Source: CAWUIO01 sp963922455
GTDB taxonomy: Bacteria > Bacteroidota > Bacteroidia > Cytophagales > Microscillaceae
DNA: 49,039 nucleotides
NCBI GenBank assembly: GCA_963922455.1
Contig: CAWUIO010000046.1
Span: 1 to 49,039 of the forward strand
Reading direction: 5' to 3'
Below the pieces are notes generated by a model, which saw only the letters and a program-made list of their open reading frames with translations, ran no database searches and was not told the DNA's origin. Each line of letters starts with the position of its first letter. Within the stretch, counting starts at the first letter, position 1. Position numbers and translations under genes: made by a program. Shown here in pieces: positions 35,788 through 44,033 of this stretch.

Positions 35788-36894
35788 ATGAATTTCCTCT
35801 TATTACTGGTTTTACCAGCAATTACCTCGTTTATCATTACGTATTGTGGAATACCCTCTATTATAAAAGTTGCCCAGCAAAAAAGCCTTTTTGATGAACC
35901 CAATGAATTCCGAAAGATTCATACAAGCAGCACTCCTACCCTAGGGGGCGTAGCCATCTTCGCCGGGGTTTTGATTTCAGCGACCATCTATATTGACTTT
36001 ACGAGAGTACCAGGACTTAGCTATGGGCTAGCCGCTTTATTAATTTTGTTTTTTACGGGAGTAAAAGATGACATTATCCCGCTTTCGCCTAATAAGAAGT
36101 TGATCGCTCAATTTCTAGCGGCGCTTATTATTGTAATTCGTTGCGACATCCGTCTTACTAGTATGTATGGCTTTTGTTGGGTGTATGAGTTGTCGTATCC
36201 GGTGAGTGTTGTGTTATCCATCTTTACCCTGTTGGTGATTATCAACGCTATCAATTTGATTGATGGTATTAATGGCTTGGCCGGGGGTATAGGCTTAATA
36301 ATTTCGGCGGTATTTGGCTATTTGTTTTATTTGATGGGTCAAATGGAAATGGCCTTGCTAACATTTGCTTTGTGTGGGGCACTCATTGGTTTTTTGCGTT
36401 TCAACCTAAAAAACCGGGCCCAGATCTTTATGGGAGACACCGGGTCTTTAATAATTGGTCTTTTGCTGGGGATCTTTACCATTAAGTTTATAGAATTAAA
36501 TCGAATTACCGGAACGCTCTTTCATCCGGAATTTGCCCCAATATTCGCTTTTTCCTTATTGATCATTCCATTATATGATACGTTGCGAGTCTTTGTTGTT
36601 CGCATAAATAAGGGTAAATCTCCTTTTTCGGGCGATCGGAACCATTTGCATCACCTGCTTATCGACAGTGGTTTAGATCATTGGCAAGCCTCCATTCTTA
36701 TGTACCACATTAATATTTTATTTGTAGTATTTACCCTTTTGTTTCGGGATATAAGTTACCCTTTCCTATGGCTGGGTATCTTGGGATGCTCTATTTTATT
36801 AAGTGCTTTGCTCTTCCAGTTGAAATTACGTAAAGATCTAGCCGAACAAAAAATCGGTTTACAAAGACAAACCAATATGTCTAAAGCGGGTTAA
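35788..36894 (+). CDS. WecA/MraY-family polyprenyl-phosphate sugar-1-phosphate transferase
   Basis: This 368-residue protein has about eleven membrane helices. Family motifs are FRKIHTSSTPTLGGVAIF, the catalytic DD in FTGVKDDIIPLS, NAINLIDGINGLAGG, FMGDTGSLIIG and the cytoplasmic GDRNHLHHLLIDSG (HxH type). The histidine-rich motif fits WecA/Rfe/TagO-type enzymes that use UDP-HexNAc rather than MraY. It ends before a strong bidirectional terminator, which closes the polysaccharide locus. Confidence 0.92.
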   Translation: MNFLLLLVLPAITSFIITYCGIPSIIKVAQQKSLFDEPNEFRKIHTSSTPTLGGVAIFAGVLISATIYIDFTRVPGLSYGLAALLILFFTGVKDDIIPLSPNKKLIAQFLAALIIVIRCDIRLTSMYGFCWVYELSYPVSVVLSIFTLLVIINAINLIDGINGLAGGIGLIISAVFGYLFYLMGQMEMALLTFALCGALIGFLRFNLKNRAQIFMGDTGSLIIGLLLGIFTIKFIELNRITGTLFHPEFAPIFAFSLLIIPLYDTLRVFVVRINKGKSPFSGDRNHLHHLLIDSGLDHWQASILMYHINILFVVFTLLFRDISYPFLWLGILGCSILLSALLFQLKLRKDLAEQKIGLQRQTNMSKAG

Positions 36895-36930
36895 TACCTT
36901 GGCAAGGATTTTCTGAGGCGATAAGGCCAT

Positions 36931-36962
36931 AAAAAAGGTGCGTTGAAAAACGCACCTTTTTT
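36931..36962. terminator. Bidirectional rho-independent terminator
   Basis: AAAAAAGGTGCG (36931-36942) pairs perfectly with CGCACCTTTTTT (36951-36962) around an 8-base loop. The A-run and T-run let it act on both strands: it ends the WecA-like gene on the plus strand and can stop transcripts from moxR on the minus strand. Confidence 0.92.
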
Positions 36963-36977
36963 ATTTGAATCTTCCTT

Positions 36978-37112
36978 GGCTTAGGGATAGAGGCTTTGTT
37001 TGAGCCCGCCGCTGGTATGCGGGGGAGCAGGCGAGTGCCGAAAGCCCGGCCCGCGCCCAGACCGATGCGCGCTCGTTTGAAAGGTAATTTTCACAAGGCG
37101 CGGGAAAGCCCC
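36978..37112 (+). repeat. Structured intergenic repeat, copy H
   Basis: This 135-bp copy lies between the terminator and the end of the convergent moxR gene. The closing stem is GGCTT/AAGCC. The internal stem is CCCGCGCC (37050-37057) with GGCGCGGG (37097-37104), with a 39-base loop. It has the second scaffold subtype, the most divergent within it (AGAGGCTTTGTTTGAGCCCG and GAGTGCCGAAAGCCCGGCCC). Confidence 0.9.
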
Positions 37113-37130
37113 AAAAGCAAGCTTAAGACA

Positions 37131-38096
37131 TTAAAGCATACGCTCTACTAATTGCTCCACGCTAATTCCTTCGGCCTCGGCTTTAAAGTTACGGACGATG
37201 CGGTGTCGAAGTACCGGAAGGGCAACTCGCTTGACATCTTCAATATCGGGAGAATATTTACCACTAAGCAAGGCATTACATTTTGCCCCAAGGATCAAGA
37301 ATTGAGAAGCCCGGGGGCCTGCTCCCCATTCTAAGTAAGAGTTTGTCTCGGCGGTGGCCAATTCGGTATTGGGGCGGGTTTTGTGGACCAAGCGCACAGC
37401 GTAATCAATCACATTATCGCTCACGGGGACTTTTCGGACTAAGCTTTGGAAAAAGAGGATATCTTCGGCGTCTAGTATGCGGTTGACCTGGGTAGTTTTT
37501 TCGGTAGTGGTATTTTTCACAATCTCTTTTTCTGATTCAAAATCGGGGTAGGTCAGGGTGATGTTAAACATGAAGCGGTCCAACTGGGCTTCGGGTAAAG
37601 GATAGGTTCCCTCTTGTTCGATAGGGTTTTGGGTAGCAAGGACAAAGAAAGGCTTGCTTAGATCGTATTTTTTACCCGAAATGGTTACGGCATATTCTTG
37701 CATGGATTCTAATAGGGCCGACTGCGTCTTGGGCGGGGTACGGTTGATTTCATCGGCGAGGATGATGTTGGAAAAAATAGCTCCTTTGACAAAACGAAAA
37801 TTTCTTTCCTGGTCGAGGGTTTCCGATCCTAAAATATCTGAGGGCATGAGGTCGGGGGTAAACTGGATACGGTTGAAGTTTAGTTCCAGTGAAGAGGCAA
37901 TGGTCTGGATCAATAGGGTTTTGGCCAGACCGGGCACCCCTACCAAAAGACAGTGTCCTTGACAAAAAATTGAGGTAGCCAGATAGTGGATTACCTCATC
38001 TTGACCGATAATAACTTTGGATATTTCTGAGCGGATCTCTTTGTAGGCCGCGTGTAGGGCGTCGGCCGCTTCCGCATCCGATTGGTACGTTTTCAT
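37131..38096 (-). CDS. MoxR-family AAA+ ATPase
   Basis: This 321-residue ATPase has IIGQDEVIHYLATSIFCQGH, Walker A LVGVPGLAKT, the Walker B and sensor region IILADEINRTPPKTQSALLESMQE, FVLATQNPIEQEGTYPLPEAQ (sensor 1), and the C-terminal RASQFLILGAKCNALL. MoxR proteins act as chaperones that help mature enzymes or complexes, usually with von Willebrand factor A partners encoded nearby. No such partner is in the window. The gene lies 39 bases downstream of the SurA-like gene and probably shares a transcript with the three folding factors. Confidence 0.92.
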   Translation of the reverse strand: MKTYQSDAEAADALHAAYKEIRSEISKVIIGQDEVIHYLATSIFCQGHCLLVGVPGLAKTLLIQTIASSLELNFNRIQFTPDLMPSDILGSETLDQERNFRFVKGAIFSNIILADEINRTPPKTQSALLESMQEYAVTISGKKYDLSKPFFVLATQNPIEQEGTYPLPEAQLDRFMFNITLTYPDFESEKEIVKNTTTEKTTQVNRILDAEDILFFQSLVRKVPVSDNVIDYAVRLVHKTRPNTELATAETNSYLEWGAGPRASQFLILGAKCNALLSGKYSPDIEDVKRVALPVLRHRIVRNFKAEAEGISVEQLVERML

Positions 38097-38135
38097 TTAG
38101 TAAAAGGAGTAAATGGTGATATGATATATATTAAA

Positions 38136-39533
38136 TTACTGCAAGCCTAAGATGTTACAGTAATTAAAGTCCTTGTCTATAAAAATGTATAACTCGTCTT
38201 TGGTGGTTAGAAACCATTGGTTGATAGCTTGATTTCGTTTGAAGTTGAAAGCCATGTTGCTTATTTTCTCATAATCGGCATCCAAAGAGGCTTTATGGGG
38301 AGCATTCCGGGATTTGTAGTAAATCAAACGAACGGCATCTCTTCCATCGGCCGTACGGAATTTTACGGGGGGGGTAATGTTGCCTACCTGCATCGTGTCA
38401 ATCACAAAAAAGAGGTAGGAGTCAAGGTCTTCCAAAAATATTTTGGAAGTACCACTTACTTGGCTGATAAGGGACCCTCCATTTACATTGGTGTTTTCAT
38501 CGTCTGAGTAGAGGCGGGCTGCCTGTTCGAAGCTGATGCTATCGTGTAGGATTACCCGGCGTAAGCTATCCAGTATTTGGCTGGCGTATAATTTATCTAC
38601 CTCTGCCGATTCGGGGCGTAATAATATATGAGAGGCGTGGTATTCATCTCCCCTTCGTTCGTGGAGCAATATTAGGTGAAAGCCAAACTTGGATTCGACG
38701 ATGCGGGAGAGGTCTCCCGGTTTGGTGCGGAGGGCGGCGGCTTCAAATGCGGGAACCATGGCGCCTCTTTGGGTCCAGCCCAAATCTCCCCCTTTTTGGG
38801 CTGATCCGAAGTCTTCTGAATGATTTTGGGCCATTTTTGAAAAATCGGCCCCTTGCAAGATTTCGTTACGGATTTTATCTAGCTTTTCCCGGGTTTTGCG
38901 TTTTTGTTCTCGGTTGACATCCGGGATTTTGACAATGTGGCTTACTTCGACTTCGGCGCTGAGTTGAGGTACGCTATCCCTGGGTATTTCGTTAAAAAAG
39001 CGTTTTACTTCTTTGGGAGTAGGCTTGTCTACATCTTGGCCTATCTGGCTTTGCATTTTGGAGACTACCATTTGTTCTCGTATATCGTCTCTTAATTCGT
39101 CTATAATATCTCTTTTGGTTTTTCCAAATTGCTTTTCTACCATTTTTTCATTCCCAATTGTCCCGATTAAGTACTGCCATCTTCTTTGTAACTGGCTCTC
39201 CACCTGGCGTTCGTCAACGGTTACCGAATCGATTTCGGCTTTGGCCGCCATCATTTTTTGCACAATGAGGTCTTCAAGCACCTTACATTTTGCTTCCTTT
39301 TCGCTGAGTCCTTCAAAGGCTCCATCATAAAGATATTGATAATATACTTTATCTATCTCGGAGTTTAGGACGATATAATTATCCACTTTGGCCACGATTT
39401 TATCGATGACTTGGGCTGAGCTCTTGGCGGCCCATACCGTGAGGATAGAAAATAGAAAGAAATACTTTAACTTATCAAAACACATCATAGTCCCTAATCT
39501 ATTGTGGAAAACCCAAAGGTTTTCCTTAGTCAT
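38136..39533 (-). CDS. SurA-like periplasmic peptidyl-prolyl isomerase/chaperone
   Basis: This protein helps outer-membrane proteins fold in the periplasm. It has a signal peptide (about 16-41, ending KSSAQ), a SurA N-terminal chaperone domain (IVAKVDNYIVLNSEID, LEDLIVQKMMAAKAEID), and two parvulin domains: the first begins near VEVSHIVKIPD and contains AQKGGDLGWTQRGAMVPAF and KFGFHLILLHER; the second begins YHASHILLRP and is shorter. The ATG at 39533 overlaps the upstream TGA stop (ATGA). Met16/Met17 (39488/39485) would give a more usual signal peptide, and a perfect hairpin lies between the two possible starts. Confidence 0.88.
   Translation of the reverse strand: MTKENLWVFHNRLGTMMCFDKLKYFFLFSILTVWAAKSSAQVIDKIVAKVDNYIVLNSEIDKVYYQYLYDGAFEGLSEKEAKCKVLEDLIVQKMMAAKAEIDSVTVDERQVESQLQRRWQYLIGTIGNEKMVEKQFGKTKRDIIDELRDDIREQMVVSKMQSQIGQDVDKPTPKEVKRFFNEIPRDSVPQLSAEVEVSHIVKIPDVNREQKRKTREKLDKIRNEILQGADFSKMAQNHSEDFGSAQKGGDLGWTQRGAMVPAFEAAALRTKPGDLSRIVESKFGFHLILLHERRGDEYHASHILLRPESAEVDKLYASQILDSLRRVILHDSISFEQAARLYSDDENTNVNGGSLISQVSGTSKIFLEDLDSYLFFVIDTMQVGNITPPVKFRTADGRDAVRLIYYKSRNAPHKASLDADYEKISNMAFNFKRNQAINQWFLTTKDELYIFIDKDFNYCNILGLQ
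39506..39525 (-). promoter_or_regulatory. Perfect 8-bp hairpin at the start of the surA-like gene
   Basis: GGAAAACC (39506-39513) and GGTTTTCC (39518-39525) form a perfect stem around a 4-base loop. It sits between the coupled ATG at 39533 and the signal-peptide ATGs at 39488/39485. It could control translation of this gene within the operon. Confidence 0.45.
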
Positions 39534-40468
39534 AAATTTTCAAAAATTTCAAAGGCATTTTCTTTGGATGCCTGTTCCATTACGTTTTGCTCAAGATCAC
39601 GACTTAAGCGAATCTTTCTTTGATTAATGATTATATCTTTGATACGGTTCCCGACATAATCTAATGGAGCTGTATTATCTGCGCTTATAAACTCTTTTAT
39701 ATAAATAAAGCACAAATTTTCATTACTTGCGGCTTCATAAAAGCCTTGGGGGTTTGGGGTCTGCGCATCGGCAAAACGTTCTTGAAATGGTTTATTATTT
39801 AGCAAGTCTTCCGATTCAATCCAAAGAGAGTCATTTAAATAGTAAAATATTGCGTGTTTGATACAAAGTTCCCTAAGTTTTTCAAGATCTTCGGGATTTT
39901 GACTTTGCATGAGGCTACGAATTTGCTCTTTTTCGGCGAGCTCGGCCGGGACCTCAATAAGCCGGGCTTTCAAGATGTTCTCTTTGAGCTGAAAACGTTC
40001 TTGGTTGTCTTGGTAATACTGCTCGATGGTAGCCCGGTTTACGGTAGTATCTAGGTTTTCCCGGATAAATTCTTGCTCAAACTGGTAAGCAATTAAATCG
40101 TATCGGTAATTTAATAATTTTCGCTCAATTTCCACTTCATCGATTTCTACACTACTGCGTGCTTTTTCTAAAACTAGTTGTTTTCGGATCCAGGAGTGAA
40201 TGTATCGATCTACAATGCTCGTACTATCTTCTGAACTGGCCCCAATAGGAACGAGTCCTTCCAAATCAGACTCAAAGAGTTGATGGGTAGCTGCTCGGGC
40301 AATGAGGCGGCCTTTTGGGTCTTCCTTAGGAGATTGCTTACTGATAAAGTTTTGGCAAGCGGATAAAAAGAATAGGGTAATCAAGACAAGGCCTTTATAG
40401 TTTGCCAGTCGCCTTGAAATCATGCAGCACATCGTAACGGGAGTACTCGATAAATTGAAAATATACAT
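39530..40468 (-). CDS. Lipoprotein of the SurA/PpiC N-domain type, no clear parvulin domain
   Basis: This 312-residue protein has a lipoprotein signal with lipobox LSAC (Cys near 38). The N-terminus may start at the internal Met16 (40423), which gives a shorter signal. The body is helical with SurA N-domain character (VDRYIHSWIRKQLVLEKA, IEQYYQDNQERFQLKENILKARLIEVP). The parvulin core with its SHIL and GG motifs is absent, so isomerase activity is unlikely and a chaperone role is inferred. It lies between a PpiD-like gene (3-base gap) and the SurA-like gene (overlap), clearly one operon. Confidence 0.75.
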   Translation of the reverse strand: MYIFNLSSTPVTMCCMISRRLANYKGLVLITLFFLSACQNFISKQSPKEDPKGRLIARAATHQLFESDLEGLVPIGASSEDSTSIVDRYIHSWIRKQLVLEKARSSVEIDEVEIERKLLNYRYDLIAYQFEQEFIRENLDTTVNRATIEQYYQDNQERFQLKENILKARLIEVPAELAEKEQIRSLMQSQNPEDLEKLRELCIKHAIFYYLNDSLWIESEDLLNNKPFQERFADAQTPNPQGFYEAASNENLCFIYIKEFISADNTAPLDYVGNRIKDIIINQRKIRLSRDLEQNVMEQASKENAFEIFENL

Positions 40469-40471
40469 ACT

Positions 40472-42787
40472 TTATTGGGTCAGCTCCTCTACCACTTGAT
40501 CGTTGATTTTTATAGGATATTTCTGCCGGAGTTCACGTAGCCATTTTTCCTCTAAGACTTTTTGATAATCGGTGATTACGTAACCACGGGCTTCGTCATA
40601 TTCTTTTAATCTGGGTTCTTTAAGATCGTATATCTCCACATAGATCAACTTTCCATCCGAATTAAATTGCGCGGCCCCCGGTTTCCAGTCAACTCGATCT
40701 AGGAGCGGATTATCGCCTTTTTCATACACTCCTTCGGTTAATTTAAGGTTTTTTTGGTTGAGTTTGTTAAAGATTTTCTCGAGCTCCTTTTTGTCACTTG
40801 TATATAGCTTTAATTCTACGCGACGGTTCTTAGACTTATCTCGGGAAATGGGTTGGGTATTTCCAAAATTTTTAGTGCTGATTCGGTCAGGGCTTATACC
40901 TTTAAAATTAAAATAAGATAGGACGGGTGAGATTCGTTTTTGAGCCATCGCACTATCTTCACTAGGGTCGGCGTGTCCGGCAATCTCAACGATAAAGGAG
41001 GGGTTGTCTTCCAGGGTTTTGACAAATTCGGATATAATCTCAATACTTTTTTCATCCAGGGCGTTTTGATCTTCGTCAAAATACAGAAAATCGGTTTCTG
41101 TGTCATAAACGGGATATAGGCCTTTTAGCAAATAGCTTTTCAGTTGTCCTAGGATGTCTGGTTTGCCCAATTCACAAATTAAGGCATTAGCTCTTTGTTT
41201 CCAGCGATAATTTTCCCGATTTTTTAGGAAGTATTGTTTGCAGCCGGAGGTATCTTGAATGGCTTTTTGCCACACCTCATCGGTCATCATTTGAAACAGC
41301 ATCATGCCTTCTCTATATTCTTTGATGAGTAGGCGGTATTCGGGGTATTTTAGGCTTAATTGCTCTTTTTCTAGCTCCAAGGTTTGGTATTCCACAAATT
41401 TATCAAAGTAATGGCCCATCAAATCTCTGGGGTCAGGCCAATCGGCTCTCAAAGTTTGTTTATCCGAAACGTAGGCAAAAAAGTCTCGGGCAAAGAAGTT
41501 TTTACTGGTCCCGTTCAAGTTGAAAGAGAGAATCCGTTCATAGGCAAGATTGTCCTGGCTATTATAGCTCCAAGCGCCATCCAAAAGACTGCTGTCGGTG
41601 GTATTAAGGGACTTTTCACGCACTTCCTCAAAGATTTTCATTGCATACGTGGATTGAAGGCGTTTGAGAAGACTATTACGGGCTAAACTATACCGTTCGT
41701 CTTTTTCTACTAGCTGCTTGATCTGAGCCTTTTGATCGGCATAGCTAGGTCGGGGATTTCTAGAAATCAACTTAAATATATGCCAACCGTAGGGGGATTG
41801 GACAGGTTGAGAGTAGCTATTAACTTGCTGGATAGATTGAGCGGCCTTTTCGATGACAGGAAGTACTTCTCCTACTCCAAATTCGGGTAATAGCCCTCCT
41901 TTGGTTCGCGAAGTAGCATCTTGTGAATTTTTTAGTACCAGATTGTCCCATTCGGCTCCATTCTGTAAGGCTTTGTACAGAGAATCAATTTTTTGTTGAG
42001 ACTCTTTTTTCGTTTGATCGCTAGAACTAGGAAGGACCTGGATCATTAAGTGGGCAACCTGAAACCGTCCAGGGTTGGGTTTGCGATCTCTTACTTTTAG
42101 AATATGGTAGCCGTATACCGACCTTACAATGTCTGATACTTGTCCTTGAGGTGTTAAGTAGGCGGCATTTTCAAATGGGTAAACCATTTGTAAAGAGGTA
42201 AAATAACCCAGGCTTCCACCCGTGTTACGGGCGCTAGGGTCTTCAGAATATTGCGTAGCCAGTTTCTCAAAGTTTTCTCCAGCTTCGGCTTTTTGATGTA
42301 TTTCTAAAATCTTTTGATAAGCCTCGACGGTGTCTTCCCCTTGCGCATTGGGAGCTAAGCTTACTAAGATATGCGAAGCACTAATTTGCTCCGATTGTCT
42401 ATCGTAAGCTTCTCTCACCAGTTTTTCCAAGACTTGTTGGTCAGATAGGTAAGGTTTGGCTAAGATATCTTGATAGCTATTGAGCTCTTCTTGAAATGCT
42501 TGAGATGTATCAATACCGTTTTGTTGCGCTTCGGCAACTTTTAATTTGAAGTTGACAAATAGGTCCAGATAATTTCGGAGGCTCTTGGGAGAATATAGGC
42601 TATCTTGAGCATTAATATTCTTCTCGTAGACATACTGAAATTCCGAACGATAGACTGGTGTATTGGCAATAGTCAGAATTACCGGGTCTTTTTTACTGGC
42701 GACTTTGGTGCTTTGGCAAGCCGCAACCAGGGTAATTACTGAAATACAAACGAGTGCCCTGAAAGGCTTGAAATATATCTTTACCAT
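40472..42787 (-). CDS. Lipoprotein PPIase with two parvulin domains and an inserted OmpA-like domain
   Basis: This 771-residue periplasmic folding factor has a lipobox (VAAC, Cys24), an N-terminal chaperone segment, parvulin domain 1 (about 133-233: ISASHILVSL, GGSLGYFTSLQMVYPFENAA, GYHILKVRDRKP) and parvulin domain 2 (about 243-343: VAHLMIQVLP, TKGGLLPEFGVGEVLP, YGWHIFKL). The normal C-terminal region of the family is interrupted at about 567-662 by an OmpA/Pal-like domain: YFDEDQNALDEKS, VEIAGHADPSEDS, GISPDRISTKNFGNTQP and SKNRRVELKL. The family tail resumes after it (EGVYEKGDNPLLDRVDWKPG to the end). The insertion should let the protein bind peptidoglycan. First gene of the folding-factor operon. 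Confidence 0.88.
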   Translation of the reverse strand: MVKIYFKPFRALVCISVITLVAACQSTKVASKKDPVILTIANTPVYRSEFQYVYEKNINAQDSLYSPKSLRNYLDLFVNFKLKVAEAQQNGIDTSQAFQEELNSYQDILAKPYLSDQQVLEKLVREAYDRQSEQISASHILVSLAPNAQGEDTVEAYQKILEIHQKAEAGENFEKLATQYSEDPSARNTGGSLGYFTSLQMVYPFENAAYLTPQGQVSDIVRSVYGYHILKVRDRKPNPGRFQVAHLMIQVLPSSSDQTKKESQQKIDSLYKALQNGAEWDNLVLKNSQDATSRTKGGLLPEFGVGEVLPVIEKAAQSIQQVNSYSQPVQSPYGWHIFKLISRNPRPSYADQKAQIKQLVEKDERYSLARNSLLKRLQSTYAMKIFEEVREKSLNTTDSSLLDGAWSYNSQDNLAYERILSFNLNGTSKNFFARDFFAYVSDKQTLRADWPDPRDLMGHYFDKFVEYQTLELEKEQLSLKYPEYRLLIKEYREGMMLFQMMTDEVWQKAIQDTSGCKQYFLKNRENYRWKQRANALICELGKPDILGQLKSYLLKGLYPVYDTETDFLYFDEDQNALDEKSIEIISEFVKTLEDNPSFIVEIAGHADPSEDSAMAQKRISPVLSYFNFKGISPDRISTKNFGNTQPISRDKSKNRRVELKLYTSDKKELEKIFNKLNQKNLKLTEGVYEKGDNPLLDRVDWKPGAAQFNSDGKLIYVEIYDLKEPRLKEYDEARGYVITDYQKVLEEKWLRELRQKYPIKINDQVVEELTQ

Positions 42788-42885
42788 AGGTAGGTGGGTG
42801 ATTTCTTATATTTTGACGCAATTTTAAGGAATTATGGGCAAAATAGAAACGAAAAATTGGGCTTTACCTTATGAGAAGCAGAGGA

Positions 42886-43305
42886 TTAACGGGGAGAAAT
42901 CTGTTTGCCAAGACGCCAAATATTTTGAGAAGACTCTTGTACTACCTCAACCCGGTCCATAATCTTGTGGACTAGAATTAAACCAACCCCTCCTTTTCGG
43001 CGATCTTTGACAATTTTATTGATACTAGGGTTTTGATATTGGGATATATCAAAGCCGTCGGTATCTTGGTCAATAATCTCAAATAAAATGTACTCAGGAA
43101 AGGATTGAATTATAATTTCAATGGAGCTTTCGGGGTTGCATTGGTGGGAATGAATAATCAAGTTGGAGCAAACCTCATCTACGGCCAAGACCAATTGATT
43201 AAGCTCTATTTCATTCAAAGTAAGGCTCTTAAGAACAGTTAAGACAAACTCTCTTATAAGCTTTAAATTGTCTCTGATACAAGATACCTTATATTGGTGA
43301 ATCAT
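42886..43305 (-). CDS. RsbW-like anti-sigma/switch histidine-kinase-type ATPase
   Basis: This protein of about 139 residues has the GHKL ATPase fold used by serine kinases of partner-switching systems. The N-box is LAVDEVCSNLIIHSH, the G1-like box IIDQDTDGFD and the G2 box RRKGGVGLILVHKIMD, all in the RsbW/SpoIIAB order. It would bind, and phosphorylate or release, the STAS protein encoded just upstream. The chosen ATG at 43305 is 4 bases past the STAS stop; an upstream in-frame ATG at 43338 would overlap that gene by 29 bases. The sigma factor or other final target is not in the window. Confidence 0.85.
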   Translation of the reverse strand: MIHQYKVSCIRDNLKLIREFVLTVLKSLTLNEIELNQLVLAVDEVCSNLIIHSHQCNPESSIEIIIQSFPEYILFEIIDQDTDGFDISQYQNPSINKIVKDRRKGGVGLILVHKIMDRVEVVQESSQNIWRLGKQISPR

Positions 43306-43309
43306 GATT

Positions 43310-43636
43310 TCAGTTTTTGGCCTCTTCTGCCGAAGCAACGATTCGCATCAATTGATCCAAGCCCAAAATTTCAAAAACATTTCTTACGGTGTCTTTCATA
43401 TGAAAAAGGGCGAAATGTACTTCTTTCTCCCGAAATTCTTCAAGATATGACATAAAAACACCCAAACCGGCTGAAGAAATATAATTTAAATGGGAGCAGT
43501 CAATCAAGAGTTTGCGGAACCCTCGTCTGAGGGATTCCTCAATGGCCTTATCTAAAGTAATCGAAGAAGCTGCATCCACATCCCCATAAATTTGAATAAT
43601 GTAAAAACCGTCTTCTTCCGTCTCAGATATACGCAT
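43310..43636 (-). CDS. STAS-domain anti-sigma factor antagonist (RsbV-like)
   Basis: This is a 108-residue single STAS domain. It has the beta-strand start FYIIQIYGDVDAASSITLDKAI, RKLLIDCSHLNYISSAGLGVFM with the likely phosphorylated serine at Ser55, and a helical end. In partner switching the unphosphorylated form binds the RsbW-like kinase and frees its target; a PP2C phosphatase resets it. Both partners are close by (42886 and 45125), giving an apparently complete switch. Confidence 0.9.
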   Translation of the reverse strand: MRISETEEDGFYIIQIYGDVDAASSITLDKAIEESLRRGFRKLLIDCSHLNYISSAGLGVFMSYLEEFREKEVHFALFHMKDTVRNVFEILGLDQLMRIVASAEEAKN

Positions 43637-44033
43637 ACATGTATAGTACGTTTAGTTAAAAAAAATGTTTTGAAACTTACCGTTATTACTCACCTGTAAG
43701 AAATCTTAAAAAACTGCATCATAAGTCTTATAACGCTAAGTTTGGGGGCTTTCCGGGACTTATTTGCTAGATAACTATTACTTACCCACCCATAAAACTG
43801 ATAAATTTGTGCCAAAAAGCCTGCTTGGATAAAAAATTTCTGGATAATTTTTTTGGAAAAAAATGTTAATTCAAAAATAGAAAGGAATCGCTAAATAAAA
43901 AGCTATACAAGACTAGTTAGCTTTGCTTTTTTTAATGGGGGGTACTCTTTGGCAGGTATTCACGTATCAGGGCCTCCTGCGTATTAGTTATCTTTCATAC
44001 CTTTTCTTTAATTAGCGAAAAATAGCAAATACT
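43637..44033. promoter_or_regulatory. Divergent promoter region of the switch module
   Basis: This AT-rich region has no gene. Three exact plus-strand TAnnTTTG elements lie at 43737-43744 (TAAGTTTG), 43802-43809 (TAAATTTG) and 43918-43925 (TAGCTTTG), all facing the ClpX-like gene. A minus-strand TATTTTTG at 43872-43879 faces the STAS-RsbW pair. The AT content raises the chance of random matches, so only 43918 (109 bases before the ATG) is favoured. Confidence 0.45.

Noticed and set aside
35682..35894. 70-codon frame between the two initiating transferases
   Set aside because: It overlaps the promoter and the first 35 codons of the WecA-like gene in another frame.
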